Of a stretch of 64,000 bases of DNA, positions 1 to 9,197 are shown one piece after another. Source of the stretch: Rhodomicrobium vannielii ATCC 17100 (lineage in GTDB: Bacteria > Pseudomonadota > Alphaproteobacteria > Rhizobiales > Rhodomicrobiaceae); NCBI RefSeq assembly GCF_000166055.1, contig NC_014664.1, positions 3,689,501-3,753,500 of the forward strand, written 5' to 3'. The position numbers and the translations under genes were made by a program. Numbering within the stretch: position 1 is the stretch's first letter; the number at the start of each line of letters is the position of its first letter. The notes under the pieces are model-generated. The model had not been told where the DNA came from and did no database searches. It worked only from the letters and a program-made list of their open reading frames with translations.

Positions 1-1562
1 GAGTCGGCGACGATATCGCGAAAAGCGAAAAGGCCAACCACGAGCCCGGCGGCGACGGTCACGAAAAGCCCCCACGCCGCAGCGACCGCGAGGCTCCCGA
101 AGCCACGGCGCGCCACGCCAGACGTTTCCTGTGTTTCCTCGATTTCGCGCGCGAGGCGAGGATCGAAACTCGCTTCCTCCGCTTCCTCGGCGGCCGGATA
201 AGCATCCTCGGCCGGTGCGATCGGCGCGCGTACCTGCGGGCGTTTCCAGATCGCCGCGAGATCGCCTTGAAGATCGTCTTCGGCGCGCACTTCCTCGCGT
301 GGCCCAGCCGCAGCGCGGAGATGGCTCTCCAGCTCCTCGGCCAGTTCCTTGTCGTCCGAAGCTTCGGAAAATTGCGACTGCATCGCTTTCCGCAGCTCGG
401 CCTCGGGATCGGCGGACGAGACTGCGTGCTCTTGCGCGGGCGTCCAGCGAGGGGCGGCGGAAGCGGCGCTGCCGGTAGCCGCCGAGCCTGCGCTTTCTTC
501 CCTGCGCTCGTCTTCGGGAGCCCGCCAGGCGTTGCGATCATACTTGCCTTCGCGCCACTCACCCAAGCCTTGGGTTACGGGCGCGCCTGCATCCTTACCG
601 CTCGCGGACAAATCGCTGTTGCGCGCCGCCTCGCTGACTGGCGCTGTCATGGGCGAGGAAAAGGAATGGCCCGCAAGGGACGGGCGGCCGTCGCCGAGGC
701 TCGAAAACACGCCGCGAACGGCTGCGCGTGCTTCCTCCAGCGTGCGAAGATCGGGTTCGGCAGGCTCAGCCGTGTCGGCTCCAGCAACGTGCGGCTGGCG
801 CGGAAAGGGGATCGTTTCGGCGATTTGGGGCGAAGCGGCCGCTTCCTTGGCTAATGTGGAAGCTTCGGCGTCTTTCTGCTTGCGGCGACGGCGGAAGCTG
901 CCAAACCAGCTCACCTTGCCGTCCTCAGGCGGAGCATCCTGCCCGCTCACGTCCTCGGCATCTGGAGCCTGCGGCTTGGCAGAAGACACCGCCTCCTCGG
1001 CGGGCACATCCTCTGCGGGCTCTCGCGCCGCCTGCGGCTCATGCTGAGCAACCTCCGGCGCGTCGCGCTCGTCGTCCGACGAAGGCGCGACACTGGCGGC
1101 CGCCTCCGTCTCGGCTTCCGGGCGAACATCGGGTTCGTCGGGCAAATCGGCGTCGTCGCGGCGCCAACCTTCACCGAAAGAGGCGTAACGCGTTTCCGGC
1201 ACGGTGTCGTCTTGCGCGGGCTCCTCGGCGAGATGCTGCTGCACCGCTGCTTCGATATCCGCATCGGCATGAGCATCCGGCGCGGCCTCCTCGCGCTTCG
1301 GCTGGGGAGCGGCTTCCGCGGCCCATTGCCGCCGCAGTTCTGCGGCGAGATCGCGCTTCTGACGCTCCACCTCGGGAACGGAGGGCTCTTCCTCGGCAAC
1401 ACGCTGCGTTCCGGCGCCTTGAAACTCCAGCGGCTCCGCCACCGCGTCAGGCAGCGCGCGCCAGACCGTGCCGCATTTGGCACAACGGACGGAGCGGCCT
1501 TCCGGCGGCAGTGTGGCCTTGATGTCATAGCGCGTCGTGCAGGCCGGGCATTCGATGATCAT
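1..1562 (-). CDS. MJ0042-type zinc-ribbon membrane protein (3' end off window)
   Basis: The start MIIECPAC at 1562 opens a zinc ribbon with CPAC (C5, C8) and CAKC (C27, C30), the MJ0042 finger found at the N-terminus of many proteobacterial proteins. About 450 residues of acidic, Pro/Ala/Glu-rich, low-complexity sequence follow, presumably disordered. A single hydrophobic segment (around AVAAAWGLFVTVAAGLVVG) then starts near position 80 of the window. The frame runs open past base 1, so the C-terminus is missing. The gene is divergent from ftsE, a pairing I recall in Rhizobiales. The function is unknown. The ribbon probably binds zinc in the cytoplasm and the tail is membrane-anchored. Confidence 0.8.
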   Translation of the reverse strand, partial: MIIECPACTTRYDIKATLPPEGRSVRCAKCGTVWRALPDAVAEPLEFQGAGTQRVAEEEPSVPEVERQKRDLAAELRRQWAAEAAPQPKREEAAPDAHADADIEAAVQQHLAEEPAQDDTVPETRYASFGEGWRRDDADLPDEPDVRPEAETEAAASVAPSSDDERDAPEVAQHEPQAAREPAEDVPAEEAVSSAKPQAPDAEDVSGQDAPPEDGKVSWFGSFRRRRKQKDAEASTLAKEAAASPQIAETIPFPRQPHVAGADTAEPAEPDLRTLEEARAAVRGVFSSLGDGRPSLAGHSFSSPMTAPVSEAARNSDLSASGKDAGAPVTQGLGEWREGKYDRNAWRAPEDERREESAGSAATGSAASAAPRWTPAQEHAVSSADPEAELRKAMQSQFSEASDDKELAEELESHLRAAAGPREEVRAEDDLQGDLAAIWKRPQVRAPIAPAEDAYPAAEEAEEASFDPRLAREIEETQETSGVARRGFGSLAVAAAWGLFVTVAAGLVVGLFAFRDIVAD

Positions 1563-1680
1563 CGGATCAACTCTGTTCTTCGTTTTCCGCTACCGCCGTC
1601 TCGGCTTTGTCGAAATCAATTGCTAGATCGACCCGGGCTTATCATAAATCGGCTCGGGAGCGAACAGCAGGGTTGAGGTT

Positions 1681-2358
1681 GTGAATACCGGTCATGCTCT
1701 TATTCGATTCGAGAACGTCGGTCTCCGTTATGGGGCCGGCCAGGAAGTCCTGCGCGACGTAAATTTTCATCTGCATCCTGGCTCGTTTCACTTCCTGACC
1801 GGAGCGTCCGGCGCCGGGAAGACAACGCTCCTCCGCATGCTTTTCATGTCGCTCAGGCCAACGCGCGGCCTCGTCTATCTTTTCGGACGAAATATCGCCA
1901 AGAATACGACCAGTCAGCGCGCGGATCTCCGGCGACGCATCGGCATCGTCTTTCAGGATTTTCGCCTGCTCGACCATCTCACGACATGGGAGAACGTGGC
2001 GCTTCCGCTCCGCGTGATGGGCCGCAAGCAGAGCGACTATCAGGACGATGTGACGGAACTTCTGCGCTGGGTCGGTCTCGGCGACCGCATGCACGCCTTC
2101 CCGGCAGTGCTTTCGGGCGGTGAGAAGCAACGCGCCGCCATCGCGCGGGCCGTGATCGCGAAGCCCGAACTGCTCCTCGCCGACGAACCGACCGGCAACG
2201 TCGACCCGCAAATGGCGCGCCGCCTTCTCCGTCTTTTCATCGAGTTGAATCGGCTCGGCACGTCGATCATCATCGCGACCCACGATTATCAGCTCATGTC
2301 GCAATTCCCGGCAGCGCGCATGCAGCTTGAAAGCGGCCGGCTGGAAATGCACGAGTAG
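1681..2358 (+). CDS. ftsE: Cell division ATP-binding protein FtsE
   Basis: This 225-residue ABC ATPase has Walker A GASGAGKTT (residues 41-49), signature LSGGEKQR, Walker B LLLADEPTGNVD and the switch His in IIATHD. Length and the FtsE-type LADEPTGNVDP match the family. The partner permease FtsX follows 27 bp downstream. FtsEX forms a membrane complex at the divisome that activates peptidoglycan hydrolases. The start codon is GTG. No strong Shine-Dalgarno precedes it, and another in-frame start at residue 10 or later would cut into the first beta strand. Confidence 0.95.
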   Translation: MNTGHALIRFENVGLRYGAGQEVLRDVNFHLHPGSFHFLTGASGAGKTTLLRMLFMSLRPTRGLVYLFGRNIAKNTTSQRADLRRRIGIVFQDFRLLDHLTTWENVALPLRVMGRKQSDYQDDVTELLRWVGLGDRMHAFPAVLSGGEKQRAAIARAVIAKPELLLADEPTGNVDPQMARRLLRLFIELNRLGTSIIIATHDYQLMSQFPAARMQLESGRLEMHE

Positions 2359-2385
2359 CGATGTGGCCATGAGTACCGTCGAATC

Positions 2386-3363
2386 ATGAGTACCGTCCAA
2401 CCCGCGTCCTCGCTTCCCGTCCCCTACAAGACGCGCAAGCAGTCGCAGCCCAAATATGCGCGGTCGAACGCTCCCATCGTGCCGCCGGGATCGGTCACGG
2501 GCCACTCGCTCGCGCTCGTGATCGCGATCATGGGCTTTTTGGCCTCGATCACGGCGTGCGGTGTGTATGTCGTCTTCAACGCCGCGAATGTCTGGACAAA
2601 TCGCATCTCGGCCGAGATCACCATCCAGGTCCAGCCACGTGCCGACTCTTCCAGCGACGACAGAACCGCCGAGATCGTGCAGTTCCTGAAGGGCCAGAAC
2701 GGCATCGCTCGCGTCACGCCATTTACACAGGAACAGTCGCTGAAGCTGGTCGAACCGTGGATCGGCCGCTCCGAGGTGCTCAAGAGCTTCGCGATTCCAA
2801 AGCTCATCGCGGTGCAGATCGATATGTCGAGCCCGCCCGACATCGCCACGCTCAAGACAGTGCTCGAATCGAAGTTTCCGGGTGCGCTGCTCGACGACCA
2901 TGGGCTATGGCGCAACGAAATTCGGCGTCTCACGCGGCTCCTCGAAATCGGCGGCATCGGCATGCTGTTCCTGATGGCGATGGCGACGGCGGCGGTGATC
3001 GTGGCCGCCGCTACGAGTGCTCTCGCTTCGAACCGCGAGATCGTGTCTGTGCTGAACCTTGTGGGCGCCGAGGAAAAATTCATCGCGCGACAGTTCGAGA
3101 CGCACTTCGTCAAGGTTGGTGTGCGGGCCGGGATTTTCGGCGCGGGGCTGGCTGGCCTACTCTTCTTCTGCCTCCCATACATCACCGAGGGCATCAGCAC
3201 ATCCGCGACATCGGCGGCCGAGATTCGCCGCCTCGTTGGCGCGGGCACGCTCGACATCGGCGGATACGCCGTGCTGGTGGTGGTGGTGGTAGCCGTCGCC
3301 CTCATCTGCAAACTTACCTCGCGCTACGGTGTGCGGAGGATCCTCAACAACCAGAACATTTAA
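2386..3363 (+). CDS. ftsX: Cell division protein FtsX (permease-like)
   Basis: A 325-residue integral membrane protein with the FtsX layout. It has a cytoplasmic N-terminus (about 45 residues, basic and Pro-rich), TM1 near LALVIAIMGFLASITACGVYVVF, a roughly 110-residue periplasmic domain, and then three C-terminal TM segments (IGGIGMLFLMAMATAAVIV, VGVRAGIFGAGLAGLLFF, IGGYAVLVVVVVAVALIC). It sits directly after ftsE and is the transmembrane partner that relays ATPase cycling to periplasmic hydrolases or their activators. Confidence 0.93.
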   Translation: MSTVQPASSLPVPYKTRKQSQPKYARSNAPIVPPGSVTGHSLALVIAIMGFLASITACGVYVVFNAANVWTNRISAEITIQVQPRADSSSDDRTAEIVQFLKGQNGIARVTPFTQEQSLKLVEPWIGRSEVLKSFAIPKLIAVQIDMSSPPDIATLKTVLESKFPGALLDDHGLWRNEIRRLTRLLEIGGIGMLFLMAMATAAVIVAAATSALASNREIVSVLNLVGAEEKFIARQFETHFVKVGVRAGIFGAGLAGLLFFCLPYITEGISTSATSAAEIRRLVGAGTLDIGGYAVLVVVVVAVALICKLTSRYGVRRILNNQNI

Positions 3364-3434
3364 GGTTAATGAGAGAGGAACGCGATCCAAAAATAATAGG
3401 CAATTCCGCAGCCCGGCGCTATACTGCCGGAGCA

Positions 3435-4130
3435 ATGAGCACCGACGGCGACAGGAATTGCCCGCGTAATCTGCTCTCTCCCAGAGCGATCTTCCGTCGC
3501 GCCGTGCGTATAACCGCACTTTTTTCTTTTGCCATCATGTGCGGCTTTTTCATCTTCGCATATTCCGTCAGCATCATGCCGTCGACGAGGCTGAAGGACG
3601 CCGACGCCATCGTCGCGCTCACGGGTGACGAGGAGCGCATCGCCGCCGCCGTGCGCCTTCTGTCGGAGGGCAAGGCGCGTCGGCTTCTGATTTCGGGCGT
3701 GCACAAGACGACACGCGCACCGCAGATCATGAGCCTCACCACATCTCGCGGGTCGCGAAGCTGGTCGCTGTTTTCCTGCTGCGTCGATCTCGACAACGCG
3801 CACAACACCGAAGCCAACGCGGCCGAGACCACGAACTGGGTGCGAAAACGCGGCTACCGATCGATCATCGTCGTCACGTCCACCTATCATATGCCGCGCG
3901 CGCTGATCGAACTTCATCAGGCGATGCGGGATGTGGAGCTTGTTCCGTATCCTGTCAGGGCGCCGCGTCTCGACGAGCGCTGGTGGCGCGATTCGCGCAC
4001 TGCGTGGGTTCTCTGGAAGGAGTATATGAAGTACATCACGGCGATGGCGCGTTACGGCGCGAACTCCATCTCCAACGCCTCCGCCAGAGTCGAACACGAG
4101 CCACAGTTGATCAATGCGCGCGCCAGCTAA
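3435..4130 (+). CDS. YdcF/SanA-like DUF218 family membrane-anchored protein
   Basis: A 231-residue protein with one N-terminal TM helix (ALFSFAIMCGFFIFAYSVSI) followed by a DUF218 fold. Motifs are DADAIVALTGDEERI, the glycine-rich LLISGVH, and TSTYHMPRA near the end of the domain. Family members (SanA, ElyC, YdcF) act at the envelope, and ElyC affects undecaprenyl-phosphate recycling. I chose ATG 3435, which has GGAG just upstream. An in-frame ATG at 3369 would add 22 residues. The 3' end overlaps plsC by 17 bp, which indicates a shared transcript with the ftsEX block. Confidence 0.82.
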   Translation: MSTDGDRNCPRNLLSPRAIFRRAVRITALFSFAIMCGFFIFAYSVSIMPSTRLKDADAIVALTGDEERIAAAVRLLSEGKARRLLISGVHKTTRAPQIMSLTTSRGSRSWSLFSCCVDLDNAHNTEANAAETTNWVRKRGYRSIIVVTSTYHMPRALIELHQAMRDVELVPYPVRAPRLDERWWRDSRTAWVLWKEYMKYITAMARYGANSISNASARVEHEPQLINARAS

Positions 4131-4938
4131 AGCCCTCCTCTATTTCCGATCCGCGCTGTTCATTCCGATCCTCTACATTAGCTGGGCGATATTTCTGATC
4201 CTCGGAAGCTGGCTGCTGCTGCCTTTCGTGCCGCGCAGTTGGGCGATGGCGGCGCTGAAATTGCACGGCGACGTCTCGCAATGGCTGTTGCGCGTGATCT
4301 GCGGCACGAAAATGGAGGTTCGCGGGCGAGAGAAGCTTCTGCCGGGCCCGTGCATCGTCGCAGCGAAACATCAGGCCACGTGGGACACCTTCGCGCCGCT
4401 CTCGCTCATGCGCGACCCGGCGCTTGTGATGAAGGCGGAACTGCTGTCGATCCCGCTCTACGGCCGGTTCTGCAAGAAATTCGAGCTCATCCCGATCCAG
4501 CGCGAGCTTGGCCCGGCAGCGCTGCGCCAGATGATGCGCGAGGCGCGCGGCCGCGTCGCGCAAGGCCGCGAGATCGTGATTTTTCCCGAGGGCACGCGAG
4601 CCGCGCCGGGCGCTGCCCCCAATTACAAGCCGGGCATCATCGTCCTCTATCAGGATCTGAAAGTGCCCGTGTGCCCGATGGCGCTCAACTCCGGCATGTT
4701 CTGGCGGCGCAATTCTTTCCTGCGCTATCCCGGCACCATCGTGGTGGAATTCCTCGACCCGATCCCGCCGGGGCTGCCGAAGCAGGAGTTCATGCAGCGG
4801 CTCGAAAGCGAGATCGAAACGGCATCGGAGCGCCTACGCCTCGAAGCGCGCCGCGAGCTTGAGGCGCGTGGCCTCGCGCAGCCCGCGACTGCGCATCCGT
4901 CATTTGTCGACAAGGAAAGCCGCGCCGTGCGCGAGTGA
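4114..4938 (+). CDS. plsC: 1-acyl-sn-glycerol-3-phosphate acyltransferase
   Basis: A 274-residue LPLAT-family enzyme that converts lysophosphatidate to phosphatidate at the inner membrane. The catalytic HX4D block is visible as KHQATWDT, and the substrate-binding motif reads FPEGTR. One N-terminal hydrophobic helix (FIPILYISWAIFLILGSWLLLPFV) anchors it. The last ~30 residues, after the acyltransferase core, are charged and variable. It overlaps the upstream ydcF-like gene by 17 bp. Confidence 0.92.
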   Translation: MRAPAKALLYFRSALFIPILYISWAIFLILGSWLLLPFVPRSWAMAALKLHGDVSQWLLRVICGTKMEVRGREKLLPGPCIVAAKHQATWDTFAPLSLMRDPALVMKAELLSIPLYGRFCKKFELIPIQRELGPAALRQMMREARGRVAQGREIVIFPEGTRAAPGAAPNYKPGIIVLYQDLKVPVCPMALNSGMFWRRNSFLRYPGTIVVEFLDPIPPGLPKQEFMQRLESEIETASERLRLEARRELEARGLAQPATAHPSFVDKESRAVRE

Positions 4939-5134
4939 TCGCGGCGTGCGTGAGGGGGTCGATTTTCTTCGCGGCCGTCATCGCGCGGGCATTCTTGTCA
5001 TCATTCGGGTGATGCGCAAAACGGCATCGCGGAAATCTGGCGCGACGCAAAAATTCGCGAGAATCCTCGTCATTTCAATGGCTTTGCACTAAAGTAGCGC
5101 CATCAGAAATTCATCAGCGCGGCTCGCACTTACC

Positions 5135-6340
5135 ATGACCGAGGGATTGAAACAGGCAACGCTTGCTCTTCGCGGCGGCATCACCGCGCGGCAGCCCGGC
5201 GTCTCGGTAACACCGGACATCGTGCCCGGATCGAGCTTTTACGCCGATGCGGAAGGTGTGGGCTTCTCTGCGAACGAACTCACCGGCTCGCCGCCGCCCT
5301 TTTACACGCGCTGGGGCAACCCCACGCTGACGCTGCTCGAAGACCGCCTCACCGCGCTTGAAGGCGGCGCGGGCTCCGTCGTTTTCGGCAGCGGCATGGG
5401 CGCGATTTCGGCGCTGTTCCTGTCGCGGCTGAAGTCGGGCGACCATCTCGTGCTGTCGAACGTGTGTTATGCAGGAGCCGCCGAACTCGCGCTGGACATC
5501 CTGCCCGGATACGGCATTGAGGTGACGCGCGTCGATACCTCTAAAACCGAGTCCGTTGCCGCCGCGATCCGTCCCGGAAAGACGCGGCTCGTGCATATCG
5601 AGACGCCCGCGAATCCGATCCTGCGGGTCAGCGACATCGCCGCCATCGCGGAGATCGCACATCGCGCAGGGGCGGAATTTTCCGTCGACTCGACCATTGC
5701 CACGCCCGTCGCCACGCAGCCGCTGTTGCTCGGCGCGGATTATGTCGTGCATTCGCTCACGAAATATCTGGTCGGGCATGGCGACGCGCTTGGCGGGTCG
5801 ATCACCGCGCGAGACATTGAAAATGCGACCGCCTTGCGCGCCGGTCCGCTCATCCATTTCGGTGCCGTGCTCTCGCCTTTCGCGGCATGGCTGATCCTGC
5901 GCGGGATTGAAACGCTGCCAGCGCGCATGCGCATCCACGAGGAAAACGCGCGCTCCGTCGCCCGCTACCTCGAAGGCCATCCTGCTGTTGCGAGCGTGCT
6001 TTGGCCGGGGCTCGAAAGCCATCCGCAGGCCGAGATCGCGCGGCGGCAGATGAAGAACTTCTCGAGCTTGCTTTCGTTCACGGTGAAGGGCGACGCCAAG
6101 GCGCTCGCCTCCCGTTTTGCCCGCGAGCTTCAGGTGATCTCCTACGCTGTGTCGCTTGGCAAGACGGTGAGCCTGCTGTTCTACATCCCGACCGACGACC
6201 TGCTGCGCTCCGCCTTCCGGCTGGAAGGAGAAGCCCAGGCCGATTATCGGGCAGCGGCTGGCGAAGGCGTGTTCCGCCTGTCGGTTGGGCTGGAAGACGC
6301 GGACGATTTGATCGCCGACCTCGCGCGGGTGCTTGATTGA
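5135..6340 (+). CDS. metC: Cys/Met-metabolism PLP enzyme, cystathionine beta-lyase type
   Basis: A 401-residue gamma-family PLP enzyme. The Schiff-base lysine lies in SLTKYLVGHGDALGG and the phosphate-binding loop is FGSGMGAIS. YTRWGNPT is the usual substrate/PLP contact block. It probably cleaves cystathionine to homocysteine, but cystathionine gamma-lyase, gamma-synthase and methionine gamma-lyase share the fold and cannot be separated by eye. The 196 bp upstream shows no SAM-II-like motif, unlike metZ at 9.6-10.8 kb. The symbol is tentative. Confidence 0.8.
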   Translation: MTEGLKQATLALRGGITARQPGVSVTPDIVPGSSFYADAEGVGFSANELTGSPPPFYTRWGNPTLTLLEDRLTALEGGAGSVVFGSGMGAISALFLSRLKSGDHLVLSNVCYAGAAELALDILPGYGIEVTRVDTSKTESVAAAIRPGKTRLVHIETPANPILRVSDIAAIAEIAHRAGAEFSVDSTIATPVATQPLLLGADYVVHSLTKYLVGHGDALGGSITARDIENATALRAGPLIHFGAVLSPFAAWLILRGIETLPARMRIHEENARSVARYLEGHPAVASVLWPGLESHPQAEIARRQMKNFSSLLSFTVKGDAKALASRFARELQVISYAVSLGKTVSLLFYIPTDDLLRSAFRLEGEAQADYRAAAGEGVFRLSVGLEDADDLIADLARVLD

Positions 6341-6512
6341 CGTACTGCTAGGAGGTCATGGAAAAAGCGCGGGCTTAGCGAGTGAAAACCGCGCCGGATG
6401 AGAAGCGACGGTAGCTTAATCCGCGCCCGTCGCGCGCCGGGACCGATGCTTTTGATCAACGAGGGGCGACGCGCGCGCCTCGCACACCGCAGGTGCGCCC
6501 GCCCAAGGCCGT

Positions 6513-7094
6513 CTAGGGAAGCGGCTTCGTCAGCGTGAACGCCCCTCGGATGTCGCCCGCACTGTAGCCCGTCGCCTTGTCGTCGGGATAGAGCTCCGCG
6601 AGTTTCGCCTTGACGGGTTCGGCCAGGTTCGTCCCGTGACACGCCAGGCATGGTTCGGCCGCCGTTGGGATCGCCTTCATGTAGCGGAAGTTGCGCTGGC
6701 CACCGCTTTCCACGACTTCGGCCCTTTCGAGTTTCGTCGGGTCCGCGCCGCCCGCTTTCGCCGCGTCGAAACGAGCGAGCGTCTCCGCCTCCCACGCGTC
6801 GGGTGCGGTCGCGGGATTGCGAAGCTTTAGCGATGTACGCCGGACAATCCAACCGCCGGTCGACGCTTCGGAAGCGATCGCGGGTGCCGCAGTGTTGCAC
6901 ACGCTAATGGCGGCGACCGGGCCGCCCTCTTTCATCGCGCCGACGAGTTCACCCTTCAGCTTGTCGGCGAAACGACCGACGATACCGCGCGCTTCGACCG
7001 CAAGAGCCTCGGGGCTCGCTGCTTCCTCCGCCTCCGCCGCCGCGACGCCCAGAATCGCCATGGCGATCGCGATCCCGCCCGTTCGAAAAGCCAT
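6513..7094 (-). CDS. DUF3365 (Tll0287-like) periplasmic c-type haem protein
   Basis: A 193-residue protein with a signal peptide (hydrophobic GGIAIAMAILGVAAAEA) and a single haem-attachment motif CLACH at C149-C152-H153. The GYSAGDIRGAF block near the C-terminus is typical of DUF3365/Tll0287-like sensors. It probably acts in the periplasm in redox sensing or electron transfer. I use ATG 7094, preceded by GGGAG and leading straight into the signal peptide. Upstream in-frame starts would add a hydrophilic leader. It is monocistronic between converging metC and the cysG promoter region. Confidence 0.82.
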   Translation of the reverse strand: MAFRTGGIAIAMAILGVAAAEAEEAASPEALAVEARGIVGRFADKLKGELVGAMKEGGPVAAISVCNTAAPAIASEASTGGWIVRRTSLKLRNPATAPDAWEAETLARFDAAKAGGADPTKLERAEVVESGGQRNFRYMKAIPTAAEPCLACHGTNLAEPVKAKLAELYPDDKATGYSAGDIRGAFTLTKPLP

Positions 7095-7205
7095 TTCAAC
7101 GCTCCCTGTTTTGTTGCGCTGCCCCGGCGGGCCTGCGCCTTCGTATTCATGATGGCGCATATATAGCACGGGCGCGAACGCCGGAAGACCGCAAAAAGTA
7201 AGGGC

Positions 7206-8657
7206 TTACACAGGCGTCATGGTGGCGGGGATATGCGCATTTGAGAATATGCCCGGTTCGTCCGACACCGGCCCGCCACGTGGCACGAGCCTTTCCCGCA
7301 ACGCGACGACCGTGCCGAGGATCACAAGCGCCGGGCCGACAATCCCCTCGCTCGCTGCCGCTCCGGCGATGGTCTCGACCGTGCCCGTCACGACGCGCTG
7401 ATTCGGTCGCGTACCGTTTTCCACGATGGCGGCGGGAAGCGCCGGGTTGCCGCCATGCGCCACGAATTGATGCATAAGCGACTCGAGCTGCCCAAGCCCC
7501 ATGAAAATCACGACCGTCTGATGCGGCTGCACGAGCGCCTCCCAGCCGAGGCTCAGGCCACCGCCGCTTCGCGCGTGTCCTGTGACGAAAACGCAGGCCT
7601 GCGCGTGATCGCGATGCGTCAGCGGAATGCCCGCATAGGCCGAGCAGCCCGCCGCCGAGGTCACGCCAGGCACGACCTGCACCGAAATACCCGCAGCGGC
7701 CAACGCCTCGATCTCTTCGCCGCCGCGCCCGAACATGAACGGATCGCCGCCCTTGAGGCGCAGCACGCGCTTTCCCTCTTTCGCAAGCCGCACGAGCTTC
7801 GCGGAAATTTCCTCCTGCGGGACGGCGTGCCTATCCGGCTCCTTGCCGACATAGATGTGCTCGGCTTCACGGCGCACGAGGTTCAGGATGCCGGGCGGCA
7901 GGAGGCGATCATAGAGCACGACATCGGCGCGTTGCATGAGGCGGAGCGCGCGAAAGGTCAGAAGGTCCGGGTCGCCCGGCCCTGCGCCGACGAGATAGAC
8001 CTCGCCCTGAGCAAGCTCGGTATCGTCCGCCGCGTCGAGCGCGCGTTCGAGTTCGGCCCGCGCCTCGTCCTCGCGCCCCGCGAGAAAGCGATCCGCGACG
8101 CGGCCTTCGAGCGCCCTCTCCCAGAAGCGGCGGCGCTGCGAAAGATCCGAAAGCCGCTGGCCCAGTCGCTCGCGATATGAGCCGACCAGCGCGACGAGGC
8201 GGCCATAGGCGGTGGGAATCGTGCTTTCGAGGCGGGCGCGGATCATGCGGGCGAAGATGGGCGACGCGCCGCCGGTCGAGATGGCGATCACGAGCGGATC
8301 GCGGTCTACGATGGCGGGCATGATAAAGTCGCAAAGCTCGGGCGTGTCGGCGACGTTGATGGGCACGCGCGCCTCGCGGGCAAGCGCGGCCATCGCCTCG
8401 TCGGACGCGCGGTCGCCGGTCGCGGCGAAGGCAAGCGCGAGACCTGCCATGTCGGCAGCCGACGGGGCACGCGTTTCATGCACGAAATGCGGATCGTCAA
8501 CGATTGCGCGAAAGTCGTCGCCGAGATGGGTGGCGAAGACGCTGACGCGCGCGCCCGCGCGAAGGGCAAGCTCGGCGCGACGAGCGGCGGGCGCGCCGCC
8601 ACCGGCTACGGCGACGGTTTTGCCCTTGAGTTGAAAGAAGATGGGAAGCTGTTCCAC
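7206..8657 (-). CDS. cysG: Siroheme synthase (precorrin-2 dehydrogenase/ferrochelatase and uroporphyrinogen-III methyltransferase)
   Basis: A bifunctional protein of about 483 residues. The N-terminal Rossmann part (LKGKTVAVAGGGAPAARRA) makes sirohydrochlorin and inserts iron. The C-terminal SUMT part carries VGAGPGDPDLLT, the VVLYDRLL loop, RLKGGDPFMFGRGGEE and VVPGVTSA. It makes siroheme for sulfite or nitrite reductase. I place the start at GTG 8657 because it gives the family N-terminus (VEQLPIFFQLKGK). An ATG at 8738 would add 27 residues with no family counterpart. No sulfite or nitrite reductase gene is nearby. Confidence 0.9.
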   Translation of the reverse strand: MEQLPIFFQLKGKTVAVAGGGAPAARRAELALRAGARVSVFATHLGDDFRAIVDDPHFVHETRAPSAADMAGLALAFAATGDRASDEAMAALAREARVPINVADTPELCDFIMPAIVDRDPLVIAISTGGASPIFARMIRARLESTIPTAYGRLVALVGSYRERLGQRLSDLSQRRRFWERALEGRVADRFLAGREDEARAELERALDAADDTELAQGEVYLVGAGPGDPDLLTFRALRLMQRADVVLYDRLLPPGILNLVRREAEHIYVGKEPDRHAVPQEEISAKLVRLAKEGKRVLRLKGGDPFMFGRGGEEIEALAAAGISVQVVPGVTSAAGCSAYAGIPLTHRDHAQACVFVTGHARSGGGLSLGWEALVQPHQTVVIFMGLGQLESLMHQFVAHGGNPALPAAIVENGTRPNQRVVTGTVETIAGAAASEGIVGPALVILGTVVALRERLVPRGGPVSDEPGIFSNAHIPATMTPV

Positions 8658-8773
8658 GGGTCGGCTCACTTTTTGGGCTGTAGGGCTAACCCATCGCGCG
8701 CGGTTTTGCGCGAGAAAAATGCGAAGTGGAGATTCCACCGCCCGTCAAACACCCCCTCCGCTGCCCGAACACG

Positions 8774-8803
8774 AAAAAGGCCCGCGGTGAGGCGAGCCTT
8801 TTT
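8774..8803 (-). terminator. Hairpin terminator after csbD-like gene
   Basis: An inverted repeat AAAAAGGC / GCCTTTTT with a GC-rich inner arm. Read on the minus strand it ends in a T-run right after the CsbD gene. It is near-symmetric and may also work in the other direction. Confidence 0.7.
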
Positions 8804-8832
8804 GTGCGGCTTGAGCCGCGCGAACATCGAAA

Positions 8833-9033
8833 TTAGTGAAGCGAGCGATGCCACTCGTCAACCTGACGCTCCGCTTCCTCTTTCGAAACGCCGTAGCGTT
8901 CCTGAATTTTGCCCGCGAGTACTTGCGCATCGCCTTTGGCTTCGGTCAAGTCGTCGTGGGTCAGCTTGCCCCATTGCTGTTGCACCTTGCCCTCGAACTG
9001 CTTCCAGTTTCCCGAAATCTGATCCCAATTCAT
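8833..9033 (-). CDS. CsbD family stress protein
   Basis: A 66-residue hydrophilic protein starting MNWDQISGNWKQFEGK, the hallmark CsbD opening, followed by GKLTHDDLTEAKG and the C-terminal YGVSKEEAERQVDEW. Bacterial members are induced by general stress, and their biochemical role is not known. GGAGG lies 7 bases before ATG 9033, which settles the start. An EcfG-type promoter lies upstream at 9062-9086, and a terminator follows at 8774-8803. It is divergent from the PRC-barrel gene, which carries a matching promoter. Confidence 0.93.
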   Translation of the reverse strand: MNWDQISGNWKQFEGKVQQQWGKLTHDDLTEAKGDAQVLAGKIQERYGVSKEEAERQVDEWHRSLH

Positions 9034-9061
9034 GGATTGTCCTCCAATTGACTGTTGGGTG

Positions 9062-9086
9062 AACGATTGCCACCTGCAAATGTTCC
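9062..9086 (-). promoter_or_regulatory. EcfG-type (general stress response) promoter for csbD
   Basis: Read on the minus strand: GGAAC, 16 bases, CGTT. This is the alphaproteobacterial EcfG sigma-factor consensus. The -10 end lies about 30 bp before the CsbD start. Confidence 0.7.
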
Positions 9087-9150
9087 CCAAGGCACGCTCC
9101 CGAACCTTTGGCAAAGCTTAAGTTTGTTGGCGATTGCTCACCTAGAGAAG

Positions 9151-9175
9151 GGAACGAGACCGCCCAAGCTTTGTT
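9151..9175 (+). promoter_or_regulatory. EcfG-type promoter for PRC-barrel gene
   Basis: GGAAC at 9151-9155, 16 bases, TGTT at 9172-9175. It matches the EcfG consensus except for the first base of the -10 box. It lies 23 bp before the ATG, so the transcript would have a very short leader that still includes the GAAGGAGG ribosome-binding site. Confidence 0.6.
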
Positions 9176-9197
9176 TCGCGCGAAGGAGGACTGCAAC

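Noticed and set aside
4939-5134. Possible SAM riboswitch upstream of the metC-like gene
   Set aside because: None of the SAM-II blocks seen upstream of metZ occurs here.
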